Shown one piece after another: positions 1-10,622 of a DNA stretch of 64,000 nt. The stretch is from contig NC_079212.1 of NCBI RefSeq assembly GCF_029633865.1, forward strand, positions 85,676,172 to 85,740,171, read 5' to 3'. The notes beneath the pieces are model-generated. The model searched no databases and had not been told where the DNA came from. It was given only the letters and a program-made list of their open reading frames with translations. The stretch comes from Lampris incognitus. Its lineage: Eukaryota > Chordata > Actinopteri > Lampriformes > Lampridae. How positions within the stretch are numbered: the first letter of the stretch is position 1; the number at the start of each line of letters is the position of its first letter. The translations under genes and the position numbers were made by a program.

Positions 1-1535
1 AGAAGATCCTGCCTCCGTGTTTCTCATCTCCACACACGCTGCACTCCTCTTTTGCCAAATGCCTTCCTGTGGCCCTTGTGAACGCCCTCCTTTCCGGTTT
101 GCTCGATTTCTCAGGCTCTTCTGACACTCTTAACTGCTCCAACCTTTCGAAAACCGCTTCTTGCTCCTTTAGGAACTTTAAGAGAGCACTAAAGCGACCA
201 TCAGCGGTGACACCGTTCTCGGGTTTGGTTTCGAATTTGAGCCAGTCCATCTTCACACTGTCAAGGTAGTTTGCTCTCTATAGTTTCCATTGCCAGCGGA
301 TTCTTTATGGCATCAGTATTTCCGAGATCCGTCAGATCGGTCAGGGCCTTCTCCACAGCTTGAATCAGATCAATTGTCTTTCTTGGTTGGTTTCCTTTCA
401 CCGCTGGAAACTTCTCCAACTCCCTGATTATCTGAATCGCGATGGTAGTCTTGTTCCCAAACCGGTTCTTTAGGACCCTGAACATTTCTCCTGCAGTATC
501 ATAGCTCGAAAGTCTGAGGTCTTTGGCGATTTTTTCTTCCACGCTGTCTAGGAGCTGGAATTTTTTCACTTCCGGTGACTCTGACGGATCTCCCTGCCTC
601 TGCAGACTTTCCCAGTCTCTTTGCCATCGGTGGAAGTCTCTCATGCAACCGCTGAACGTCGGTAGTCTTGTTGGTTGGAGGCGCACTCTCGGTCTGGCTG
701 CTGCTTGCGCGCCTCCCGCTCCCAGTCTTGCCATACTGGCGCTATGTGCTTCCTCCCATGCTTTCCGCTGAGCCTTAGCTAGCTCAGCACGCTCTTCTTC
801 GGCAGCTTCTGCCATCCTTTGCTGAGCTTCAGCAGCCTTTTTCCTGGCCTCCGCAGCCCTCTCCTCAGACTCGGCGTTAACTTCGGCAGCCTTTAGCCTG
901 GCCTCAGCGGCTCTCTTCTCAGTCTCGGCGATCTCATCGGCCTCCTTTTTCCTGGCCCTGCCGAATTCTGCCAACCACCTGATCCAGAGCTCGTTTCTCT
1001 TGTCCTCCAGCACCCGAAGCCGCTTACTCATGTCGCACGTAACACCTTCAGGGATCCACTCTTCCCAGACAGCCAACAGATTTTCTGCCTTGGCGATGAG
1101 ACCTTCCAAGAGTGCGTTTTGCTCCTTACCGTTGCTGTAGGTTACTCCTTTCAGGCTGACTCCTTCAGCGCTTTCATAGCTTCTTTCTGCCCGTCCAATG
1201 GCAGATATTAGCTCGGTCTCCGCATATCTCGACCAAAGGCTGGACTTGACTGCCCGTCTCACCTCTTCAACTTTGAGCTCACACTCTCTGGTTACTCTCT
1301 CTATGTCTGCTTTGAGCTGCTTATCCAGTGCCTCCGCGTCATCGTTCGCTTCAGCTAGCAAGCCAGCCTCATAGTCATCATTTGCAGAAAGAACCCTTTT
1401 TGCATCATCAGAAAATGATTTCCACTCAACTTTCAGCTCACCTCGAACCATGGTTGTTGCCATTCTAAGGATGTAGTTGGCTCTTTTCGTGAACGCCGTC
1501 TTCACTTTGGTCCTCTCTTTCTTTAGTGATTCCAT
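1..1535 (-). mobile_element. Bel-Pao-like LTR retrotransposon, gag fragment (broken)
   Basis: The minus strand carries a 424-codon open frame starting at ATG 1535. Its N-terminal half is charged and helical, with Ala/Glu/Lys repeats of the AAEARKKAAE type that suggest a coiled coil. The last ~130 residues (from about LPTFSGCMRDFHRW) look like the DUF1759 gag-like domain of Pao-family retrotransposons. The frame meets TGA at 261-263. The neighbouring frame stays open from there to the window edge and ends in a Cys-rich zinc-knuckle-like stretch (CSVCGDEKHGG), so gag appears broken by one extra base near 264. Protease and polymerase would lie left of the window. The assignment rests on remembered family features; the domain call is fairly firm, the superfamily name less so. 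Confidence 0.6.
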
Positions 1536-2390
1536 TTTTATTGATTTACCTTGGATGCTAAGCCCTGAGCGTACCTGTATCTCCTTTTCTAACTCACAAG
1601 TCTTTCGCCCTCTCTAGCTGCCTACACTAGCTCAGAATCTTCTGCCCTGACTAGCTCAGCCTGACTAGTCTTCAGCGGCGTTACCGGGCTCGCCAGGGGT
1701 CCCCCCGGGGATACCGCCCAAAATAGAAAGTAACACAAATAAATAAAGTGGGGAAGGTCTCACCTTCCCCCGCCGGCTTGCTACCCAGGTTCGCTCAAAA
1801 CTAAGCTAAAGCTTAGGCCATTAATTTAGACGGCTGCTAAATGTGATCACTGGCATCAGCAGGTAGCTGTTTAGTTAACCAGCTCCTATTCTACTGGCTG
1901 GGCTAGCTTTCCTTGCTAGCTCACGTCAGCTTTTGTTACGGTAATTACGTTAGCTTCCGATGCTAACTCACGTTAGCTTTCCCTTGCTAACTCTCATAAT
2001 TGCTAGCTAGCACACTATCTTCATAGCCTACTAGCTGTGCTTACTTTAGCTAGCAGCGGTAGCTTCCTAAACTGCTAGCTGAGCCCTTACGTTAGTCAGC
2101 TACACGGACCTGAGCTAGCATGCTAGCTACAAACAGGTACGTCGTTGAAAGGGAAATTTCACCACCTGCCCGCTGACCCTAGTGGCCTTATGTGCGGGTT
2201 TATTACGTTTACACCAACAACATGGATACCACAACCTTTCTCGTCCAGGCGACGGTTCAGCAACTCTTCTGCCGTCGTGGTGGTTCGTAACTGTGCTGCT
2301 AACTCTCAAACAAGCCCAGCAGCTGAGGCGAGGATGAACAGGACGTCACTCAATGGTCGAAAATTTCTTTATTTTTAACCAACAGGTTAC
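1536..2390 (-). other. Possible leader and LTR of the Bel-Pao-like element
   Basis: No gene is visible. On the minus strand this lies immediately upstream of gag, where a leader, primer-binding site and 5' LTR would be. A TGGCGAGCC string near 1690-1700 could belong to a primer-binding site, and an AATAAA (minus) lies near 2200. The second LTR is outside the window, so LTR ends cannot be confirmed. 1850-2130 is unusually dense in GCTAGC/CTAGCT words. Confidence 0.25.
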
Positions 2391-2884
2391 GAACCTTGAA
2401 AAAGAAAACACACAAAATACAAACACACATCATTCAAGTACCCTCAACTCAAAGCTAACACACAATACAACTCACTCACTCCCGCAGTCACTCACCAGTC
2501 CGTCCTCGTCCCGTCATACTAAAGAGTCCCCGCTCCGAAGCTGCACCAACCTTCCCAACGTCACCCCCAGAACGCAAACCAGCCAATCACAGCAGCTCCC
2601 CAACTGAGACCCCGGATGCACGCATCTCTCGCCAATAGAACCTCGCAATAAAAGTCCTCATCAAGCACACAGAAATCACATACAATCGGAACTGGAATAA
2701 ATCTCATTATTATTATCAATACTCAGATTCACCTATGTAACTAACAATTCAAACAATGCCACAATTCAACTACATGTAAACGAAATAACTTTCACAAGTT
2801 TGTACCCAAACCAAACAAAAATCTCTGACTAAACACAACTCAAATCCAACCACCCCACAGAAAGCAACACACCTACTCCTTAAA
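2391..2884. other. Unassigned A- and C-rich DNA
   Basis: Nearly 500 bases rich in ACACA and CAAC words. There is no convincing coding frame or known repeat end. It could be the outer part of the flanking LTR element or plain flank. Confidence 0.3.
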
Positions 2885-3385
2885 AAGCCCTTCCACGAGC
2901 ACAGGCAGAGTGGGTCCAGACAGCCCTGATGTTGGATAGAAAGCTCATGGTAACAGAGCGGAGGTCGGCCACCCTAACTCACACCAATGTATGGTTCTCC
3001 CATCTGGGAATTGTGGCAGCACACCAGCGACTCTCCTTTAGACTCATCAACCAGGTGGAGAAATACGAGGCCAAGTGGACGCACTATATTTCCTTCATTA
3101 AAGGCCCCATGTAATCTGTGACAACTAATCTATATCTTAACATCTATTTATAGACTACTCTCTATCTGCCAACTATGTTTTTTTAACTTTCTATCTGCTG
3201 TTCCTATTGACTTTTATACTGTTAAGACTCGTCTTATGATCACCCTTAATCCAAATGTGTCTGTCTCTTGATATTGTCTAGTAGGCCCTGTTAAATTGTT
3301 CCTTCCATCTCTGTAATCCATGTGTGATGTCATGGCCTGTATTTGTGTTAAAGGAAAATAAAAACTACTGATCATTAAAAAAAAA
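2885..3385 (+). mobile_element. L1/Tx1-like LINE 3' end, 5'-truncated
   Basis: A short frame (2929-3114) ends in a peptide typical of a LINE C-terminus (VEKYEAKWTHYISFIKG). About 250 bases of untranslated sequence follow, then an AATAAA-type signal near 3356 and an A-tail at about 3377-3385. The arrangement of ORF end, short 3' UTR and poly(A) fits a 5'-truncated L1-like insertion. The exact clade is a guess. Confidence 0.45.
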
Positions 3386-4150
3386 GAAAGTAGACAGGAG
3401 TAAGGAGACACAGCATAAAGCGAAGAGAGAGGTGGCAAAGGCAAAGAAAAGGCGTATGGTGAGTTGTATGACAGGTTAGACACGAAGGAAGGAGAAAAGG
3501 ACTTGTACCGATTGGCTAGACAGAGGGACCGAGCTGCGAAGGATGTGCAGCAGGTTAGGGCGATCAAGGATAGAGATGGAAATGTGCTGACAAGCGAGGA
3601 GAGTGTGCTGAGAAGGTGGAAGGAGTACTTTGAGGGGCTGATGAATGAAGAAAATGAGAGAGAGAGAAGGTTGGATGATGTAGGGATAGTGAATCAGGAA
3701 GTGTGGTGGATTAGCGAGGAAGAAGTGAGGGCAGCTATGAAGAGGAGGAAGAGTGGAAAGGCAGTTGGTCCTGATGACATACCTGTGGAGGCATGGAGGT
3801 ATTTAGGAGAGATGGCAGTGGGGTTTTAACTAGATTGTTTAACACAATCTTGGAAAGTGAGAGGATGCCTGAGGAGTGGAGAAGAAGCATACTGGTACCG
3901 ATTTTCAAGAACAAGGGTGATGTGCAGAACTGTAGCAACTACAGAGGTATAAAGTTGATCAGCCACAGCATGAAGATATGGGAAAGAGTATAATAGAAGC
4001 TAGGTTAAGAGGAGGAGAGGTGATGATCAGCAGCAGCAGCAGTATGGTTTCATGCCAGGAAAGAGCACCACAGATCTGATGTTTGCTTTGAGAATGTTGA
4101 TGGAGAAGTATAGAGGAGGCCAGGAGGAGGTACATTGTGTCTTTGTAGAT
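3386..4150 (+). mobile_element. RTE-clade LINE, reverse transcriptase N-terminal part (split copy)
   Basis: Frames 3464-3829 and 3793-3993 encode the stretch before and into an RTE-type reverse transcriptase: the LRRWKEYFEGLMNE segment, the GKAVGPDDIPVEAW motif, the VPIFKNKGD motif and NYRGIKL. The frame changes around 3800 and again after 3990, so it is not functional. The sequence breaks off at about 4150, after the segment ending in VHCVFVDL. It resumes at about 8371 with AYDRVPREEVW, which normally follows directly. The intervening 4.2 kb is a younger L2 LINE. Confidence 0.8.
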
Positions 4151-7100
4151 TTAGCCAGCCTGTACAGTAGGCTTGTTACTGTAATGAGCAGGGATTCGGC
4201 TTCGTTGATAACTGGCCTTCTTTCTAGGGCCGCCCTTACCTGCTGAAAGCGGACGGCATTCACCCTACTGGGGACGGCACCGCTCTTTTGTCTAGCAATA
4301 TAGATAGCTGTTTACGTTTAGTTTGACACTAGGGACTTATCATTCAGCAGGTTGCAGGTGATTAGAGAGCCTGCTAGATTTAAATCTAGTGCGGATGTGG
4401 AGTCAAGTAGTTTAATTAATATGATTAGTCAGGGAATTTCTCATAGTGTAGATTATCAGCCTGATAGCTTGGCTATAACATTGAAACTGTCTCCCTACCC
4501 TGCTGTATCGCTCCCAAGCTCTCCTCTCCTAAATGTGTGAATCACAATAATCTAGTAATTATTCCTACCACTGGTAGTGGTGAGATGTGCGACAAAGCAC
4601 CTAATAATCTACAAAACCAAACAGCTAATGTTATCAAGAATGTGACCACATATCGTCCAAAGCGTTGGTTGCCAAAACTGTCAAGAAGGTGTCTAATTCC
4701 AATTAATCTTGCACCTATTGGTAGCTCTAAAGTTCTGCCTACTACTGATCACTTCCACAAGACACTTAAATTTGGTTTCATAAATATCAGATCACTGTCT
4801 ACCAAAGCCTTACTAATAAATGATCTGATTCTTGAACATAGTTTTGATATGATTGGGTTATGTGAAACATGGCTGAAACCAAATGTTTTCCTTCCCTTAA
4901 ATGAAGCTTCCCCACCTGACTATACTTATGCCCACGTAGCTCGGACAAATAAACAAGGCGGGGGTGTTGCCTTAATATATAAATCTATTTTCAATCTGAC
5001 TTCCAGACTTGAATCTAAATTCCAGTCTTTTGAGTCTCTTGTTCTTGGTCCGTCTCCCTCAGCCATGAATAGACTCGGCTCAGTCCAAATTGTGATACTC
5101 TACCGGCCTCCTGGCTGTTACTCATTATTTCTTGAAGAATTTGGAGAATTTGTCTCAGGTCTTGTTACTCATTCTGATGAGATTCTAATTCTAGGTGATT
5201 TCAATATTCATCTGAATGAGGCTGCTGGTCCTCTAAGTAAAGCCTTTCTGGCACTAGCTGATACTTTTGGGTTCACTCAGTTTGTTCAAGAGTCGACTCG
5301 TTGCAGTGGTAATACCCTTGATTTGGTTTTATCTGAAGGGATAGCTGTTTCTGATCTGAATGTCTTGCCAACCAAATCTGCAGTGTCTGATCATTTTCTC
5401 ATCAAATTTGAAGCATTATTGGCCTGTCCAGTTAATGTCAGCACAGATGTAATTGCCACTCACCATATCCGTCCCTCCAATGTAGCTGCATTTGGCCAGC
5501 AGCTGCCTGAAGTCTTGGCTCCTTTCACTGTGGTAACTGACTCTGTTGAAAATTTCACTATTGACTTAAATGTGACCCTCTCTAGTCTCCTCGATTCAGT
5601 TGCACCTCTCACTACCAGAGCTAGGCGACTAAAGAGGCCTACACCCTGGTTTAATGATGAGACACATGCTCTTGAGCGGACCTGCAGGAGACTGGAACGT
5701 AAATGGTGAAAATCAAAATGGGAAGTTTTTTACCTATCGTGGCACGAGTGTTTATTGAAATACAAGCGTGCTTTATTTGCTGCAAAAACATCGTATCTCT
5801 CTCACTTAATAAATATTAATAAACATCACCCTCGATTTCTCTTTGACACTGTATCTAAACTTACTAAAAAGCAGTCGTCTATTAGCTGCTCACCATTCAC
5901 AGCCCATGAATTTCTAGATTTTTTTCTCCAATAAGGTTGATGAGATCTTAAACAAAATTAGTTCTTCAACTGCATCTACTCCTGCACATCCTTTCTTACT
6001 AAATTCATATCTACACAATGAGTCACTGTCAGTTCCAGTTATTACAGCTTTTGAGACTATCTCTCTTGATACTTTGACTAAGTTCGTGTCAGCTTCTAAA
6101 CCAACTGCTTTCCTACTTGATCCCTTACCAGCAAAACTTTTTAAAGACCTCTGGCCTTTTCTTGGACCTACAATGCTAGACATTGTTAATTTATCTCTTA
6201 CTACTGGCATTGTTCCCAGCAGTTTTAAGACAGCTGTGGTTAAACCTCTACTTAAAAAACCGCACCTTGATCCAGGGTCTCTTAATAACTATCCACCAGT
6301 CTCTAATCTTCCATTCTTCTCTAAAGTACTAGAGAGAGTTGTGTATCAACAACTTTCGACCCATATAAAAGAAAACCATCTATATGAACCTTTTCAGTTG
6401 GCTTTCAGGCCCTGTCACTCCACTGAAACTGCTCTGACCAGAGTGGTAAATGATCTTCTACTGGCTATCGACTCTGATTCCACTTCTGTGCTTCTACTAC
6501 TGGACCTCAGTGCAGCCTTTGACACCATTGATCACTGCATACTTTTAGACATATTAAATTGTAATTTTGGTGTCTCTGGCTTAGCTCTCTCTTGGCTTAA
6601 GTCCTACTTATCTGGAAGAACACATTGTGTCTACTATAATAACATTACATCAAACTTTTCTGACGTTAAATATGGTGTGCCTCAGGGCTCAGTTCTTGGC
6701 CCTCTACTTTTCTCTCTTTACATTACACCTCTTGGCCAAATTATACGCAGTTATGGAATAAATTTCCATTGCTATGCTGATGATACTCAGCTGTATGTGC
6801 CTATAAGGGCTGATGATCATACTCAAATCACTAACTTAGAGGCCTGCTTGGCTACTGTGAAAAACTGGATGTCACTTAACTTTCTGCTTTTTAATTCAGA
6901 TAAAACCGAGATGCTGGTCATTGGCCCTGCTAGACACAGACACCAATTTGATCAAGTAACGATAGCAATCGACAACTCTGTGGTTTCACAAAGTGTGGCA
7001 GCCAAAAATCTTGGTGTTACGTTTGATCCCAGCCTTTCCTTTGATAAGCACATTAAAGAAATCACAAAGACTGCCTTTTATTCACTTATGTAACATAGCT

Positions 7101-8370
7101 AAAATTCGGTCTTTTCTCTCCGTGGCTGACGAAGAGACTCTAATACATGCATTTGTTTCATCCAGACTTGATCACTGTAATGTTGTGTTTTCAGGTCTGC
7201 CACATTCTAGTACTAAAAGTCTTCAGATGGTTCAGAATGCTGCAGCTAGAATCCTAACTAAATCTAGAAAATTTGACCATATCACACCAATTCTTGCCTC
7301 CCTTCATTGGCTTCCTATCCATGTTAGATCAGAATACAAGGTGCTTCTGCTGACTTATAAAATACTAAATGGGCTTGCCCCATCCTACCTGTCCGATCTC
7401 CTTAAACCTTACATATCATCTCGAGATCTTCGTACTCAAAATACAGGGCTCCTGTGTGTACCCAAAGTTAAAAAGAAGTCAGCTGGTGGCAGGGTCTTTT
7501 CCTATCAGGCTCCAGTGTTGTGGAATAACCTGCCTGCTGCCATCAGACAACCAGAGTCTGTTGAGTCCTTTAAATCCACACTTAAAACTCATCTTTTTGC
7601 CTTAGCTTAAAATTAGTTGCCTTTCAGTTGGGTGCTTCACAACCTGTACTGGATGGCGGGTTGGTTTTCTGTCTCATTGAATTTATCAACCACTGTTATG
7701 CCGACGAGATTATAGAGTATAGATTACAGAGTATAGACTATGACTAGTTGATGGTTTAATTAATTATGGCTAATGACTATTGCAAACTGTTCTCTTCTCT
7801 AACATGTCTTTTCTCTCTCTGAATGATGTCTTCTCCTTTCTCTTTTTCTGTGTGTGAATGGTGTCATGTGAGTCTCTCTTGCATGCACGTGCAGTCAGTT
7901 CTCCTCCCAGGTCTCCGTGGTGATGGTGGTCGCCATTGGGATGCTGCCTGCCCTTCCACTCCTCACATAAGTTTTTCTTTTATTACATGATGATGCTGGT
8001 CGCGTGGCTTGGGTCCTGGACTGCTCCGTTGGCATGTGGACACTGCTTGGCATCCTGTGCATCATGTTCTTCATAAATTTTATGTCCATTATAATTCTGT
8101 TATCCACTTTCAATGTTGTATTATGTAAATTGCGTGAACACAACATCCATTGCACGCTGTCCGTCTTGGGAGAGAGATCCCTCCTCTGTTGCTCTCCCTG
8201 AGCTTTCTTCCTATGTTTTCTCCCTGTTAAAGTTTTTTTTTTTTAGGGAGTTGTTCCTTATCCAGTGAGAGGGTCTAAGGACAGGATGTTGTGTTGCTGT
8301 TAAGCCCCCTGAGGCAAATTTGTAATTTGTGATATTGGGCTATACAAATAAAATTGATTTGATTTGATTT
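4151..8370 (+). mobile_element. L2-type LINE inserted into the RTE element
   Basis: This is a nearly full-length L2/CR1-like non-LTR element. It starts with the end of an esterase-like region (4246-4300, containing DGIHPTGDG). Endonuclease, reverse transcriptase and C-terminal regions follow (4537-7610), then a 3' UTR to about 8370. The end has the hallmark L2 tail of teleosts: a TATTGGGCTATACAAATAAA block followed by repeats of TTGATTTGAT. The string GATTTAG occurs at both junctions with the host RTE copy and may be a target duplication or tail overlap. Confidence 0.85.
4537..7610 (+). pseudogene. L2 LINE ORF2 (endonuclease-reverse transcriptase), broken
   Basis: Frame 4537-5709 holds the apurinic endonuclease-like domain, including the FINIRSLSTK and ILGDFNIHL motifs and a C-terminal SDHFLI. 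An in-frame TGA stands at 5707-5709. The same frame continues to a run of seven T near 5919-5925, where the frame shifts. Frame 6074-7093 holds the reverse transcriptase, with GVPQGSVLGPLLF and the catalytic YADDTQ. A second frameshift lies near 7080, and the C-terminal domain (RLDHCNVVFSGLP, LLTYKILNGLAP) is in a third frame ending at 7610. With one stop and two shifts, this copy cannot make an intact protein. Confidence 0.85.
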
Positions 8371-9365
8371 AGAGAACGCATACGACAGGGTGCCGAGAGA
8401 GGAGGTGTGGTATTGTATGAGGAATTCGGGAGTTGCAGAGAAGTATGTAGGAGTGGTGCAGGATATGTATGAGGGCAGTGTGACAGTGGTGAGGGGTGTG
8501 GTTGGAATGACAGACGGGTTCAAGGTGGAGGTGGGATTACATCAAGGATCGGCTCTGAGCCTTCTTGTTTGCAATGCTGATGGACAGGTTGATGGACAAG
8601 ATCAGGCAGGAGTCTCCATGGACGAGGATTTCGCAGATGACATTGTGATCTGTAGCAAGAGTAGGGTGCAGGTTGAGGAGAGCCTGGAGAGGTGGAGGTA
8701 TGCACTGGAGAGAAGAGGAATGAAAGTCAGTAGGAGCAAGACAGAATACCTATGCGTGAATGAGAGGGAGGACAGTGGAATGGCGAGGATGCAAGGAGTG
8801 GAGGTGACGAAGGCATATGAGTTTAAATACTTGGGGCCAACTGTCCAAAGTAACGGGGAGTGCAGAAGAGAGGTGAAGAAGAGAGTGCAGGCAGGGTGGA
8901 GTGGGTGGAGAACAGTGTCAGGAGTGATGTGTGACAGAAGGGTACCAGCAAGAGTTAAAGGGAAGGTTTACAAGATGGTAGTGAGACCAGCTATGTTGTA
9001 TGGTTTGGAGACAGTGGCACTGATGAAAAGACAGGAGGTGGAGCTGGAGGTGGCAGAGATGATAAGATTTTCACTGGGAGTAACGAAGAAGGACAGGATT
9101 AGGAACGAGACAAGAGAGACAAGATTGAGATGGTTTGGCCATGTGTGGAGGAGAGATGCTGGGTATATTGGGAGAAGGATGCTGAATATGGAGCTGCCAG
9201 GGAAGAGGAGAAGAGGAAGGCCAAAGAGGAGGTTTATGGATGTGGTGAGGGAGGACATGCAGGTGGCTGGTGTGACAGAGGAAGATGCAGAAGACAGGAA
9301 GAAATAGAAACGGATGATCCGCTGTGGCGCCCCCTAACGGGAGCAGCCGAAAGTAGTAGTAGTAA
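8371..9365 (+). mobile_element. RTE-clade LINE, reverse transcriptase C-terminal part and 3' end
   Basis: This continues the RTE copy interrupted at 4150. The long frame at 8390-9307 encodes the RT palm and thumb: a weakened QGSALS motif, FADDIVICS, the FKYLG motif, and a C-terminal segment with RWFGHVWRRD and GKRRRGRPKRRFMDVVREDM. It ends with the characteristic tail GCGCCCCCTAACGGGAGCAG followed by AGT repeats (about 9349-9363). A 3' fragment of the same family lies at 22118-22318 on the other strand. Confidence 0.85.
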
Positions 9366-9667
9366 TATCGATAGAATGTTTTGAATGCTCGTTTAAACCG
9401 TGTTAGCCACGTTAGCTTCGAAAGCTATTCTATGTAATCCAATTGATAGGCTAGGCTAGTGCATATCTGTTTGTATGGAGTATGAGTAATGACAAGACAC
9501 ATTTATAACGTACATTTTGTTTGTTTGCAGTTTTACAAAAAAGAATAACATTCCATTGCTGAACTGAAGACAAGTAAAAGCCTGGAAACTACATCTTGCC
9601 TCTGAAGTTCATTGGATGTGTTAGCTGTTAGCTGTCTGTCTAGTTGAGTGAATGGGCGTGAAATGAG
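9366..9667. other. Unassigned intergenic DNA
   Basis: No gene or repeat was recognised between the RTE tail and the SINE fragment. The sequence is AT-rich, with a few TTAGC words. Confidence 0.5.
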
Positions 9668-9674
9668 GACACAA

Positions 9675-9707
<33 letters not shown>

Positions 9708-9826
9708 CCCTGTGATGGACTGTTGGCCTGTCCAGGGTGTCTCCTCCCCTGCCGCCCAGTGACTGCTGGGATAGACTCCAGCATCCCGCGACCCTGAGAG
9801 CAGGATAAGTGGTTTGGATGATGGAT
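9668..9826 (+). mobile_element. Mermaid/DANA-like V-SINE, 3' half
   Basis: A (GT)n run is followed by the conserved 3' block of this SINE family (GGCCTGTCCAGGGTGTCTCC, GACTGCTGGGATAG, CCTGAGAGCAGGATAAG) and the GGATGATGGATG tail. The tRNA-like head is missing. At least eight further copies lie in this window. Confidence 0.75.
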
Positions 9827-10622
9827 GAACAAATACAAAGACCATTGAGATGAGCAAAATCGGTTTACTGTAATTTTCCGCAAACATCACATCCGATTTG
9901 ATCCGTTATATCTGCAGACATACACAACGATAAGAAACACAACACCACCACTGACACGGGCCAAACTCATACATGTCTTAATTGTAGAAAAAAATATACA
10001 ATTCATTTAAATCAACAGAATTCCAAACACATCAATGTGGATTTGAAAGAAAAAAGAAAAAAATACGATATACAAAAAAATAACAGACCTGTAGCCTCTC
10101 GTACTAAACACTCAAATACTGACGTGCACCTGCAGACATGGCTGAATACACCTGCAGACATGGCTGAATACAAGAGAAGGTTGACGGGCCTCATTACTGC
10201 ACTTCAAACCAGACGGTCTGAGGACAAAACAACTCCTGGACCCAGAGGACATTTCCTTTTCACTAAATATCTTTACTGATCCACTTACTCTTGCTTTGCC
10301 AGACTGAATGTCGCAGCTCTGTTTCATCTTCATTAAGTCTTCAAACAAAACCAAGGCGTGGAGCCCTCACTCGTACTTGATCCTGGTCAGAACCCGGCAT
10401 TTAAAGCTACCGGTCTTTGGCGAGTATGTGCGTGAATATAGAGTATCGGCATGTAAATACCATCAGATCTATGCAGGCGGATGCCGGAGTGGCGTGTATT
10501 CCGGGAGCGGGGCAAGGCATCAGCGTGAGTTGCAGCAGTGGTACAAGCTGAGGACACCCCACGGATGTCCGGCGGATAGACAGATAGTGAGACCGTCATC
10601 ACATTGCCAGTGGGAAGGTCCA
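9827..10622 (-). other. Probable esyt1 3' untranslated region and flank
   Basis: This lies directly downstream of the esyt1 stop codon on the minus strand. No coding frame was recognised. I see no canonical AATAAA on the minus strand here; variants such as AGTAAA occur near 10272, so the poly(A) site is undetermined. Confidence 0.35.

Noticed and set aside
5707-5709. In-frame TGA in the L2 ORF2 considered as selenocysteine or readthrough
   Set aside because: The same ORF also has two frameshifts, so ordinary decay is the simpler explanation.
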